A DNA stretch of 64,000 nt. Source: Leifsonia sp. ALI-44-B. GTDB taxonomy: Bacteria; Actinomycetota; Actinomycetes; Actinomycetales; Microbacteriaceae. This document shows positions 1 through 7,465 of the stretch, in pieces. The position numbers and the translations under genes are program-made. The DNA is taken from the NCBI RefSeq assembly GCF_001984125.1, contig NZ_MTQL01000007.1:124001-188000 (forward strand), read 5' to 3'. The notes beneath the pieces are model-generated. The model was not told the origin of the DNA. It searched no databases and worked only from the letters and a program-made list of their open reading frames with translations. How positions within the stretch are numbered: the stretch's first letter is position 1; each line of letters begins with the position of its first letter.

Positions 1-351
1 TCGGAAGACGTCGCCACCTCGCTCCTCTGGGCCGGCGTCGCCGGTGCCGAGGTCGAGGTTCCCGCTGCCGTCGTCGTGCCCGAGCCCACGCCCGAGCCCA
101 CCCCGGTTCCCGTGCCGAGCGACTCGCCGTCGGCCACCCCGGCGCCCGTCGCCCTGCCGACGACGCCCGCCGCTGGTGCCGGTAGCCGCCCGGGCGGTCT
201 CGCCAACTCGGGTTCGGACGCGCTGCTGATCGGTGGCCTCGCCGCCGGCCTGCTCGCGCTCGGTGCCGCGACGCTCGGTGCGATGCGCCTGCGCGGTCGC
301 TCGACGGCCGCCGCCGCTGAGGCACCCCGCTCGGTCGACACGGTCGAGTAA
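1..351 (+). CDS. C-terminal end of a cell-surface protein with LAxTG-like anchor (partial)
   Basis: Only the last 116 codons lie in the window; the frame is open from base 1. After about 25 residues of folded-domain sequence comes a Pro/Glu/Val/Ala-rich linker (PEPTPEPTPVPVP), then the motif LANSG, a hydrophobic helix of about 20 residues and a basic tail with RLRGR. This is the architecture of sortase-anchored surface proteins, which in high-GC Actinobacteria use LAxTG with class E sortases. Here Ser stands where Thr is usual, so anchoring is plausible but not certain; the helix alone would keep it in the membrane. The catalytic or binding part is upstream of the window and its function cannot be told. 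Confidence 0.7.
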   Translation, partial: SEDVATSLLWAGVAGAEVEVPAAVVVPEPTPEPTPVPVPSDSPSATPAPVALPTTPAAGAGSRPGGLANSGSDALLIGGLAAGLLALGAATLGAMRLRGRSTAAAAEAPRSVDTVE

Positions 352-513
352 CCTGCTCCACGCTCCATCCGAGGGTGCGTCCGGTCGATTCGTCGGCCGG
401 GCGCACCCTTCTTCGTGGGAGCGCAGACCCGAGCGGCATCACGGTCGTGGGAACGCGATCATCCGCAACATTGCTGCGCTAGGCTCGTCTGCGGTTCACA
501 TCTGGGGAGACGA

Positions 514-2715
514 GTGGCAGCGCAAACGACAACCGAACAGGCAGCTTCTCTTCCGGAGACGACGGCGGCACCTCGCGGCCGGGTTCGCGCCGATATTCAG
601 GGGCTGCGCGCCGTGGCCGTCGTGGCCGTCATCCTCAATCACCTGCTGGGATGGCCGAGCGGCGGTTTCGTGGGCGTCGACGTGTTCTTCGTCATCTCGG
701 GCTTCCTGATCACGGGCCTCATCCTGCGCGAACGTGAGCGCACCGGCCGTTTCAGCATCGTGGGCTTCTATGCGCGCCGCATCCGCCGCATCCTGCCCGC
801 CGCCCTCACCGTGCTCATCGCGACGACGGCCGTCGGCTGGTTCGTGTTCAACAAGACGCGCGCCTGGGAGACCATCTGGGATGCCGTGGCCAGCTTCTTC
901 CTGGCCGCCAACTGGCGCTTCGCGGTCACGGGCACCGACTACTTTCAGCAGACCGACGCCGATTCGCCGCTGCAGCACTTCTGGTCGCTGAGCGTCGAGG
1001 AGCAGTTCTACCTCGTGTGGCCCGCGTTGCTGCTGCTGCTGTTCGCCATCGGGATGCTGCTCGCCCGGGGCAACCGCGAACGCTCGGGTCGCCGCATCCG
1101 CATCGTCGTGATCGTCGCGATGGGCCTGATCTCGGTCGCGTCCTTCGCCTTCGCCGTGTGGGAGACGCGCGAGAACGCTGAGATCGCCTACTTCTCGACC
1201 TTCACGCGCGTGTGGGAGCTCGGCGTCGGCGCGGTGTTGGCCGCGGCCGCTCCCCTGTTCCTGCGGCTGCCCGTCGCCGTGCGTTTCGTGCTCGGCTGGG
1301 CCGGACTCGCGGGCATCGTCGCCTCGTTCTTCGTCATCGACGCCTCGAAGCCGTTCCCCGGGCCGTGGGCGGCCCTGCCCGTCGTCGCGACGGCCGTAGT
1401 ATTGCTCGCGGGCATCGGCGGGCCGCAGCGTTACCTCTTCCCCATCAGCAACCCCGTCACAACGTTCCTCGGCAACATCTCGTATTCGCTCTACCTGTGG
1501 CACTTCCCCGTGATCGTGTTCGTGCCGCTGTTCCTCGTCGACGAGACGCTCGAGCGCACGATCATCACGGCGGGCCTCATCTTCGTGATCTCGGTTTTGG
1601 CCTACCTGCTGATCGAGCAGCCGTTGCACCACTCCCCCTGGTTGCGGTCGTTCTCCGATGCCGGGGTGACGGATGCCGAGGCTCGACGCGTCGCGCGCGC
1701 GACCGCCCGCAGTGAGGCGTGGGGCCGCTGGCAGGAGAGGTTCGGCTCGCAGTTCATCCTCTCGACCCTGGCCCTGCTCGTGGTCGTCACGGTCGTCATC
1801 ATCGCCGCCGGTTTCTCGTCGCGCGGGCAGGCCCCGCAGGCCGCGCCCGAGGCTTCGCAACAGAACGCGGCGAACCCGCTCGACCAGGCGCGCGCGGACC
1901 TGAGCGCCGCGCTCTCGGCCACGGCCTGGCCCGACAACCTGTCGCCCTCGCTCGACGACGCCATGCGCACCACCTCGAACGACAACCCGGCCCGCGGATG
2001 CTTCGAGCCCGGTTCGACGCCCGACTTCGGTGGTTGCACATGGGGTTCGGGCGACGCCCCCAACCACATGTATGTCGTGGGCGACTCGATCGCGCTCACC
2101 TACGCCCCCGCGTTCCGCCAGATCGCCGACACGAGCGACGGCCAGTGGAAGATCACCACCATCGGCCTCTACGGCTGCCGCTTCACCGACGTGCTCGTGA
2201 AGAACGACGGCGACGGCGTGATGGACAGCTGCACGCAGCGCAAACAAGACATCGCCGACCGCATCGCGAGCGATCAGCCGCAGCTCGTCGTCGTGGCGAA
2301 CGCCTTTGCGCTCGGCCAGTCGTCCGACGGGCGCGCGCTGTCTACGACCGACATGGTGAGCTCGACCGCATCGCTCGCGTCACGGTTCAACAGCGCCGGC
2401 AAGATCGTCTACCTCGCGCCACCGCCCCTCGGGGCCGACCTCGACGCGTGCTACTCGCAGGTATCGAACCCGGGCGACTGCGTGGTCGACATCGACCCCG
2501 CGTGGCAGGACTTCTCGGCGGCCACACAGGCGCAGGCGCAGGCATCCGGCGATCGCTACATCGACGCGCTGCCCGTGAACTGCGTGGATGGCCGATGCCC
2601 CGCGTTCGCTGCGACGTGGCCGACGAAATACGACACCGTGCACCTGACGACCGCGTACTCGGAGCACATCGCCCCGGCCATCCGACGCCTGTTCGCCGAT
2701 CAGGGGCTGATGTAG
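514..2715 (+). CDS. Acyltransferase-3 membrane protein with C-terminal SGNH domain (OafA/YrhL-like)
   Basis: A 733-residue fusion. The N-terminal half is an acyltransferase-3 domain: His43 in LNH, HFWSLSVEEQF at about 155-165, and around ten hydrophobic segments to residue 450. The C-terminal half is an SGNH hydrolase/transferase domain with GDS (Ser525) and DTVH near the end (Asp707, His710). Family members O-acetylate cell-wall or exported glycans: the membrane half moves acetyl groups across the membrane and the SGNH half transfers them. The acceptor here is unknown. I chose GTG at 514 because GGGGAG lies 4 bases upstream and homology begins soon after; an in-frame ATG at 415 has no such support. 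It appears to be transcribed alone. Confidence 0.9.
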   Translation: MAAQTTTEQAASLPETTAAPRGRVRADIQGLRAVAVVAVILNHLLGWPSGGFVGVDVFFVISGFLITGLILRERERTGRFSIVGFYARRIRRILPAALTVLIATTAVGWFVFNKTRAWETIWDAVASFFLAANWRFAVTGTDYFQQTDADSPLQHFWSLSVEEQFYLVWPALLLLLFAIGMLLARGNRERSGRRIRIVVIVAMGLISVASFAFAVWETRENAEIAYFSTFTRVWELGVGAVLAAAAPLFLRLPVAVRFVLGWAGLAGIVASFFVIDASKPFPGPWAALPVVATAVVLLAGIGGPQRYLFPISNPVTTFLGNISYSLYLWHFPVIVFVPLFLVDETLERTIITAGLIFVISVLAYLLIEQPLHHSPWLRSFSDAGVTDAEARRVARATARSEAWGRWQERFGSQFILSTLALLVVVTVVIIAAGFSSRGQAPQAAPEASQQNAANPLDQARADLSAALSATAWPDNLSPSLDDAMRTTSNDNPARGCFEPGSTPDFGGCTWGSGDAPNHMYVVGDSIALTYAPAFRQIADTSDGQWKITTIGLYGCRFTDVLVKNDGDGVMDSCTQRKQDIADRIASDQPQLVVVANAFALGQSSDGRALSTTDMVSSTASLASRFNSAGKIVYLAPPPLGADLDACYSQVSNPGDCVVDIDPAWQDFSAATQAQAQASGDRYIDALPVNCVDGRCPAFAATWPTKYDTVHLTTAYSEHIAPAIRRLFADQGLM

Positions 2716-2723
2716 CGCAGGGC

Positions 2724-2794
2724 GCCGGATGTCGGTGCCGGTGCTCGTGGGGTGCCGGTGCCGGGCGGGAACTCACGGCCGGATGTCGGTGCCG
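2724..2794 (+). repeat. Intergenic direct repeat of a 17-mer
   Basis: GCCGGATGTCGGTGCCG occurs at 2724-2740 and again at 2778-2794, with further GGTGCCGG fragments between them. It sits just after the acyltransferase stop codon. No hairpin typical of a terminator is evident. It looks like local slippage-derived duplication. Confidence 0.6.
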
Positions 2795-2863
2795 CACGAT
2801 AGCCTCGACGCAGCTCGGATCGCCGAGAAACAGGCCTCGCCGGCCCGTCAGAAGTGAAGTGCC

Positions 2864-3529
2864 ATGCCCCCGAAGAAGAAGTCCTCGCTCACGCCGCAGA
2901 TTCCGACCATCCGGCTCGTCGGGCTCGAAGATGGCGACGCTGGGCTGCTCGACGCGCACGAGAACGTCGACGGCCTGCGCTTCGTCGGGGCCGACGTCTC
3001 GGGGCAGGATCTCAGCGGCCTGACCGTCTCCGAGTGCGCGTTCGAAGACCTCGACGCGCACGACGTGCTGCTACGGGGGGCCGGTTTCGTCGAGACCACC
3101 ATCGAGCGGCTCAACGCGCCCATTATCGCGGCGCCCCGGTCGCGGTTCCGCGAGGTGTCGATCGACCAGTCGCGCATCGGCTCGGCCGAGTTCTACGAAT
3201 CCAATTGGCGATCGGTGCACATCACCGGGTCGAAGCTCGGGTTCGTCAACCTGCGCGGGGCCGTGCTGCAAGACGTGCAGTTCACGAACTGCTCGATCGA
3301 CGAACTCGACCTGGGCGGCGCCACCGTCAACCGGCTCGCCTTCGTCGATTGCACGCTCAACAGCCTCGACGTCACGCGCGCCACCCTGCAGAACGTCGAC
3401 CTGCGCACGCTCGACCTGCGCCGCATCTCGGGACTCGAGGGGTTGAAGGGCGCCACCATGTCGTCGATGCAGGTCTCCGAACTCGCGTCGCTCTTCGCCG
3501 AGCACCTCGGCATCGTCGTCGACGGCTGA
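2864..3529 (+). CDS. Pentapeptide-repeat protein
   Basis: 221 residues. From about residue 35 to 195 the chain shows the five-residue periodicity A(D/N)LxX, for example GADVSGQDLSGL, LRGAVLQDVQF and LGGATVNRLAF, which predicts a right-handed quadrilateral beta helix. The N-terminus is basic (MPPKKKSS) and has no signal peptide, so the protein should be cytoplasmic. Some pentapeptide proteins (MfpA, Qnr) mimic DNA and protect gyrase; many have no known role and nothing here favours either. The ATG at 2864 follows closely on GTGAAGTGCC, a weak ribosome site. It runs toward the VOC gene, with a 42-base gap between the two convergent ends. Confidence 0.8.
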   Translation: MPPKKKSSLTPQIPTIRLVGLEDGDAGLLDAHENVDGLRFVGADVSGQDLSGLTVSECAFEDLDAHDVLLRGAGFVETTIERLNAPIIAAPRSRFREVSIDQSRIGSAEFYESNWRSVHITGSKLGFVNLRGAVLQDVQFTNCSIDELDLGGATVNRLAFVDCTLNSLDVTRATLQNVDLRTLDLRRISGLEGLKGATMSSMQVSELASLFAEHLGIVVDG

Positions 3530-3571
3530 CGTCGAGGCGCGAGCGCCCCGCAACCGCGACCGCCTGGGCCC

Positions 3572-3970
3572 CTACTGCGCGACCGGGCTGACGAGCTGGA
3601 TGAGGTTGCCGCAGGTGTCGTCGAGCACGGCCGTCGTGACGGGCCCGGCGGGCACGGGCGGTTGCACGAACGTGACCCCCCGCGCCGAGAGCTCGCGGAA
3701 CGCCGCATCCACATCGTCGACCATGAAGGAAGCCGCCGGGATGCCATCCGCCACGAGAGCTTTCTTGTACGCCTGCGCGGCCGGGTGCACATCGGGTTCG
3801 AGCAGCAGCTCGACACCCTCGGGCTCGCCCGGGCCGACGACGGTCAGCCAGCGGTACTCTCCGACGGGAATGTCCGTCTTGGCGACGAAGCCGAGCGTGT
3901 CGGTATAAAACTGCAGCGCCCTCGCCTGGTCGTCGACGAACAGGCTGGTGACGTGGATGCGTGGCTGCAT
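3572..3970 (-). CDS. VOC (glyoxalase/bleomycin-resistance) superfamily protein
   Basis: 132 residues with two beta-alpha-beta-beta-beta modules: IHVTSLFVDDQARALQFY at the N-terminus, GVELLLEP in the middle and DDTCGNLIQLV at the end. In the family the equivalents of a His early in the fold and the Glu near the end bind a metal; the C-terminal GNLIQL has no clear Glu, so metal binding is uncertain. The start at 3970 is chosen because AGGAGAGA precedes it; an in-frame upstream start at 4057 would add a low-complexity, non-homologous 29 residues. Transcribed away from the DUF7882-marR pair across an AT-richer spacer. Confidence 0.85.
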   Translation of the reverse strand: MQPRIHVTSLFVDDQARALQFYTDTLGFVAKTDIPVGEYRWLTVVGPGEPEGVELLLEPDVHPAAQAYKKALVADGIPAASFMVDDVDAAFRELSARGVTFVQPPVPAGPVTTAVLDDTCGNLIQLVSPVAQ

Positions 3971-4102
3971 GGTCTCTCCTCGGTCGGATGCCGCAGCCTC
4001 GGTGTGTCGGCCTGCGCTCGTTCCTCCGATGCTCCCGCCCCGCCGGTGCCACGTCAAGAACGCACGGCGACGCGCCGCGATTTGTTATTCAGACGTATTT
4101 AC

Positions 4103-4113
4103 TAGATCATCTA
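4103..4113. promoter_or_regulatory. Candidate MarR operator in an AT-rich island
   Basis: TAGAT-C-ATCTA is an inverted repeat with a single central base, flanked by two ACTAG copies (4101-4105 and 4117-4121). It lies in a markedly AT-rich stretch (about 4080-4130) between the VOC gene and the DUF7882-marR pair, where a promoter and autoregulatory site would be expected. Binding by the MarR protein is inference. Confidence 0.4.
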
Positions 4114-4149
4114 ACTACTAGACAGCTTGAATGAATGGATGTGGTGTCG

Positions 4150-4467
4150 ATGGGCATGCTCTTGTACGGAACCGATGGAGCGAAGATCGACTTCGAGGAC
4201 CGCATGCTGGCGCATCTTCAGCTGGCGATCATCACGAAGCTGCGCCGCGGCGAACCCCACGTTCTCTCGTGGGAGACCCCGGCCTATGCCGGCAGCGGTC
4301 GCTCCACGATCTGGATTCACCCCGCCATCCCCCTGTTCTTCAAGTACTCAGGCAGCAAAAAGGTGCCGATCAACCGCGCCTGGGTCGAAGACCTCCTGTC
4401 GAGCGCCAACAGCACGAACGGCCTGCAGGCCCTTCCCGAACCGGCCCCCGTCAGCCGCGCGGCCTGA
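4150..4467 (+). CDS. DUF7882-type small protein
   Basis: 105 residues beginning MGMLLYGTDG and carrying AHLQLAIITKLRRGE, SGRSTIWIHPAIPLFFKY and a SANSTNGL segment. I recognise this as the small Microbacteriaceae family now called DUF7882, sometimes mislabelled ATP-dependent DNA ligase; no ligase motif (KxDG) is present. Function is unknown. The ATG at 4150 fits the family start; an in-frame ATG at 4135 would add MDVVS. The stop codon overlaps the marR start by one base, so the two are probably translated together. Confidence 0.75.
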   Translation: MGMLLYGTDGAKIDFEDRMLAHLQLAIITKLRRGEPHVLSWETPAYAGSGRSTIWIHPAIPLFFKYSGSKKVPINRAWVEDLLSSANSTNGLQALPEPAPVSRAA

Positions 4468-4928
4468 TGCGCGGCACACTGAGCCGGGAGCAGTCGAACG
4501 CCGAGATCATGCGCGCGCTCCTGCTGTGCCGCAACACCGACATCGCGATGCGCCGCCACATCCGCGCCGAAACGGGCATGGGTGACACCGACATCCTCGC
4601 CGTGGACTATCTGCGCGACCAGCGCAGCCAGCAGCAGCCCGTCGGCCCGAAGCAGCTCGCCTCGCACCTGGGGCTGTCCTCGCCGAGCACGACCGTGCTC
4701 ATCGACCGGCTCGAGAAGTTGGGCTCGGTCGAACGCGTGCCGCACCCCACCGACCGGCGGGCCCTGACCCTCGAGGCGCGCGACATGGCCCCCTCGGCCA
4801 CCCCGAGCCGCGAGGCCGCAGAGGTGCGCATCCAACGGCTCATCGAGCAGCTTTCGGTCGACGATGCCGCGGTCGTCCTGCAGTTCTTGACCTCCCTCGT
4901 CGACGTGGCCCAGCCCGACGCCGCCTGA
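4467..4928 (+). CDS. MarR-family transcriptional regulator
   Basis: 153 residues forming a winged helix: an N-terminal dimerisation helix, then KQLASHLGLSSPSTTVLIDRLEKLG as the recognition region (shown only in part here: LGLSSPSTTVLIDRL) and the wing VERVPHPTDRRALTLE, whose DxR core is the MarR signature. MarR dimers bind palindromic sites and release them when a phenolic ligand or oxidant binds. Start ATG 4467 overlaps the DUF7882 stop. The palindrome at 4103-4113 upstream of the pair is a likely autoregulatory target. What it regulates beyond this pair is not evident. Confidence 0.88.
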   Translation: MRGTLSREQSNAEIMRALLLCRNTDIAMRRHIRAETGMGDTDILAVDYLRDQRSQQQPVGPKQLASHLGLSSPSTTVLIDRLEKLGSVERVPHPTDRRALTLEARDMAPSATPSREAAEVRIQRLIEQLSVDDAAVVLQFLTSLVDVAQPDAA

Positions 4929-5096
4929 CGGCTGCTCCGCGGCCGCGTGCCGGTCTCGCAGCACGACGGCGAGAAATTGTGCACGTTCCGCCGCCGCCCT
5001 CACGCCGGCGCGCGGGGCCTGGGCTCGCACATCGTCCTTGACGGCTGATTCCCACTCTGCGAGCGTGGCCCCTACACCGCGAACGAAGGAGTCACG

Positions 5097-5423
5097 ATGA
5101 AGTTTCTTCTCTCTGTCATCGACTCGGCAACCCGCACGGGAACCGACGAGGAAATGGCCGCCGTCAGCGCGCTCAACGACGAGCTGATCGCGGCAGGACA
5201 GCTGATCGCCGCCGAAGGGCTCGCCCATCCCGACGACTCCGTCGTGATCGATGCGCGCGGCGACGACATCTCGCTGACCGCGGGGCCCTTCGCCACCGGG
5301 CGCGAGTACCTCTCCGGTTTCTGGCTGATCGAAGCCCCAAGCACCGAGGTGGCGCGCGACATCGCCACCCGCGCCTCGCGAGCGTGCGCGCGGCGGGTCG
5401 AGCTGCGCGCCACGCTGGTCTGA
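5097..5423 (+). CDS. YciI-related (YCII/DGPF domain) protein
   Basis: 108 residues with the ferredoxin-like alpha/beta fold of the YCII family: MKFLLSVIDS at the start, LIAAEGLAHPDDS in the middle, and AGPFATGREYLSGFWLIEA, the counterpart of the DGPF motif. Family members are small dimeric proteins, often beside ECF sigma factors; a few are enzymes in chloroaromatic breakdown but most have no proven role. The start is secure because AAGGAG precedes ATG 5097. It stands alone between marR and a methyltransferase, with 168 bases upstream that hold nothing else recognisable. Confidence 0.8.
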   Translation: MKFLLSVIDSATRTGTDEEMAAVSALNDELIAAGQLIAAEGLAHPDDSVVIDARGDDISLTAGPFATGREYLSGFWLIEAPSTEVARDIATRASRACARRVELRATLV

Positions 5424-5500
5424 CGCGATCGGCAGAGCTGCGCGCTGTCTGGGCTCATGACTTTTCGATGAGCTGCGCAACACAACCCCGCACCGAACGC

Positions 5501-5557
5501 CTCGTCTCATCTCGTCTCTCGTCTCGTCCCGTCTCGTCTCGTCTCATTTCGTCTCGT
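5501..5557 (+). repeat. Pentanucleotide (CTCGT)n microsatellite, 11 units
   Basis: Eleven near-identical 5-base units (CTCGT, with single-base variants CTCAT, CCCGT, TTCGT) run from 5501 to 5557, with one 2-base insertion after the third. The tract ends 12 bases before the likely methyltransferase start at 5570, and would be translated as an SSR-rich leader if translation began at ATG 5468. Short tandem repeats here could alter expression by slippage. Confidence 0.85.
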
Positions 5558-5569
5558 ACGCTCGAGAGC

Positions 5570-6175
5570 ATGGACGCACCGATCCGAGACGCATATTCAC
5601 GCCGAGCCGACGAATACGTCGAGCACCTGGGGTCGATGGCGAGCGTTCATCCCTCCGACACTCAGCTCGTCTCGGCGTGGGCGGCCGCGCAAGACGGGCC
5701 GCTCCTCGACGCCGGGTGTGGCCCGGGGCACTGGACTGCCTTCCTCGCCGAACGAGTTGGCGAGGTGCGCGGGGTGGACGTCGTTCCACGCTTCGTCGAG
5801 CATGCGCGCGAGGCCTATCCCGAGCAAACGTTCGAGATCGAGAGCGTGGATGCCTTGAGCGCGGCCCCAGCATCGGTCGGAGGCATCCTGGCCTGGTACT
5901 CACTCATTCACCATGAGCCAGGCTCGATTCAGGTGCCGTTGCGAGAGTTTGCGCGCGTCCTCAGACCCGGGAGCGGTCTACTGCTTGGGTTCTTCACCGG
6001 GCCGTCGATCGAGCGCTTCGATCACGCCGTCATCGGCGCCTACTTCTGGCCCGTCGAAGCTCTGAGCGCAGAGGTGCAGGATGCCGGCTTCGACATCGTC
6101 GAGACGCACACCCGCACGGGTCAGGGCTCTCGGCCGCACGGCGCGATCCTCGCTCGGCGTCGCTCTAACGCCTGA
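5570..6175 (+). CDS. Class I SAM-dependent methyltransferase
   Basis: 201 residues with the Rossmann-type methyltransferase fold: motif I LLDAGCGPGHWT at about 44-55, the acidic end of beta-2 (GVDVV) and motif post-I, then LAWYSLIHH as motif II/III. It resembles the UbiE/YcgJ-like group acting on small molecules; substrate unknown. ATG 5570 is preceded by GAGAG and directly follows the pentanucleotide repeat. An alternative in-frame ATG at 5468 would translate the repeat into a 34-residue Ser/Arg-rich leader, which seems less likely. Confidence 0.82.
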   Translation: MDAPIRDAYSRRADEYVEHLGSMASVHPSDTQLVSAWAAAQDGPLLDAGCGPGHWTAFLAERVGEVRGVDVVPRFVEHAREAYPEQTFEIESVDALSAAPASVGGILAWYSLIHHEPGSIQVPLREFARVLRPGSGLLLGFFTGPSIERFDHAVIGAYFWPVEALSAEVQDAGFDIVETHTRTGQGSRPHGAILARRRSNA

Positions 6176-6253
6176 GAACGGAGTTCGGCGAACGACGAAC
6201 GACGACTCGTGAATAGCGAAATGGCTGACCGCGACCGTCGGTCCTTTTAGAAC

Positions 6254-6715
6254 TCAGCGGGAGAGGTCGTCGAGACCGCGCGACCAGGCGACTTCGCGGT
6301 CGAGCTGCCCGGTTTCGGTGAAGAGCCGCACCTGGTGCGTTTGCGACAAAACCGTCGCAAGCTCGGCCCGATCGGCGGGCTCGAAGCCGAGCTTCTGCCA
6401 GAACGGGCCCGATCGCCGTGAGAACAGCCACGCCCGCCGGGCCCCTGAGCGGGCGGCATCTTCGAGCGCGAAACGCGCCAACCGCGAACCAGCCCCGGCC
6501 GTCCGACGGCCCGGCGCCACGGCCACGCTGCGAATCAGGGCATGGGCGCCATCGCCGCTCAGCTCGTAGCCCGTACTCCCGACGACCGCACCATCCGGCG
6601 CGCGCTCCATCCACAGCCTCACGGTCGGCGCATCGAGCCCCGACAGAGTCAGATCGACCTCGCCGAGGAAGGCTCGCAGCCCCTCGATCTCATCCGCCGT
6701 CACCCGCTCGAGCAT
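6254..6715 (-). CDS. GNAT-family N-acetyltransferase
   Basis: 153 residues. The acetyl-CoA binding core is visible as IRSVAVAPGRRTAGAGSRL (motif A, the Q/RxxGxG/A loop), followed by the helix ALEDAARSGARRAWLFS and FWQKLGFEPADR near the C-terminus, typical of GNAT fold motif B. The N-terminal layout LRAFLGEVDLTLSGLD resembles ArsN2-like acetyltransferases sometimes found in arsenic operons, but there is no arsenic gene beside it. Acceptor unknown. It shares the 132-base upstream spacer with the divergent tetR gene. Confidence 0.85.
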   Translation of the reverse strand: MLERVTADEIEGLRAFLGEVDLTLSGLDAPTVRLWMERAPDGAVVGSTGYELSGDGAHALIRSVAVAPGRRTAGAGSRLARFALEDAARSGARRAWLFSRRSGPFWQKLGFEPADRAELATVLSQTHQVRLFTETGQLDREVAWSRGLDDLSR

Positions 6716-6791
6716 CTCCCCAGTCTCGCATCCTGCGATCCACGACCTCTCCTAGAGCGTTTGCGGCCGCTCTTGCTCTCGGCCATCCCGA

Positions 6792-6825
6792 TAAGTTACT
6801 CTTCGTAAGTTACCGATAGTAAGTT
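6792..6825 (+). promoter_or_regulatory. Tandem TetR operator (TTAC-N5-GTAA twice)
   Basis: TAAGTT begins at 6792, 6806 and 6820, an exact 14-base period. The overlapping copies create two dyads: TTAC-N5-GTAA at 6796-6808 and again at 6810-6822. They lie 22 bases upstream of the tetR start codon and in the shared promoter region with the divergent acetyltransferase gene, as expected for cooperative TetR-family autoregulation. Confidence 0.65.
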
Positions 6826-6847
6826 CGCAGGAGCGCGAGGAGCGGCA

Positions 6848-7465
6848 ATGGAACGAGATGTGGCGACGGAGCCCCGTCGGCGACTGTCGAAGAGTGAGCG
6901 GCACCGGCAGTTGCTCGATACGGCTCGCGAGCTGATTCGGGATGAGGGCACCGACACGTTCACGCTCGGTCGACTGGCCGAGCGGGCCGGGGTGACGAAG
7001 CCATTGGTTTACGACCACTTCGGTGATCGGGCCGGGGTGCTTGCTGAGCTGTATCGCGAATTCGAGTCGCGTCAGCGCGAGACGCTCGAGGAGGCGCTGC
7101 GCGGTGCGGCGCCCGACCTGGCCGTCGTGTCGAGACTCGTCGCGGGGGCATACATCGACTGCTGCTTGGCCGAAGGTCGCGAGCTCGCCGACGTCGTCGC
7201 GGCCCTGGCCGGTTCGGCGACGCTTGCCCAGGTGCGGCAGGAAGCGGAGGACGAGTACCTCTCGATGTGTCGAGCAGCGCTCGAACCACTTGGCGGCCCC
7301 CTGGATACGGCCAGCCTTGCAGCCATCGTCGGCGCGGGTGACGCGCTGGCCCGCCGCGCGCTCGACGGATCGATCGACGCCGACCGTGCGCGCACAACGC
7401 TCACACAGCTCGTCGCTGCGCTCTGCCGCGAAAACACACAGGACGCAAGGACGACCGAACGATGA
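6848..7465 (+). CDS. TetR/AcrR-family repressor
   Basis: 205 residues. The N-terminal helix-turn-helix is complete: RHRQLLDTARELIRDEG, then FTLGRLAERAGVTKPLVYDHF at about 38-58 (recognition helix TKPLVYDHF). The remaining 140 residues form a helical ligand-binding domain with no recognisable ligand signature. The gene overlaps the quinone reductase by 4 bases (ATGA), so it most likely controls that enzyme and itself through the triple TAAGTT array just upstream. The inducer might be a quinone or other electrophile; this is inference from the partner. Confidence 0.9.
   Translation: MERDVATEPRRRLSKSERHRQLLDTARELIRDEGTDTFTLGRLAERAGVTKPLVYDHFGDRAGVLAELYREFESRQRETLEEALRGAAPDLAVVSRLVAGAYIDCCLAEGRELADVVAALAGSATLAQVRQEAEDEYLSMCRAALEPLGGPLDTASLAAIVGAGDALARRALDGSIDADRARTTLTQLVAALCRENTQDARTTER

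Noticed and set aside
496-2247. Long antisense open frame under the acyltransferase gene
   Set aside because: Low-complexity Arg/His/Glu/Asp-rich product with no motif, whereas the sense strand encodes an acyltransferase-SGNH protein with all key residues.
5501-5557. CRISPR-like repeats (also at 8304, 16839 and 35623)
   Set aside because: Units are 5-9 bases with no spacers and no cas genes; these are simple tandem repeats.
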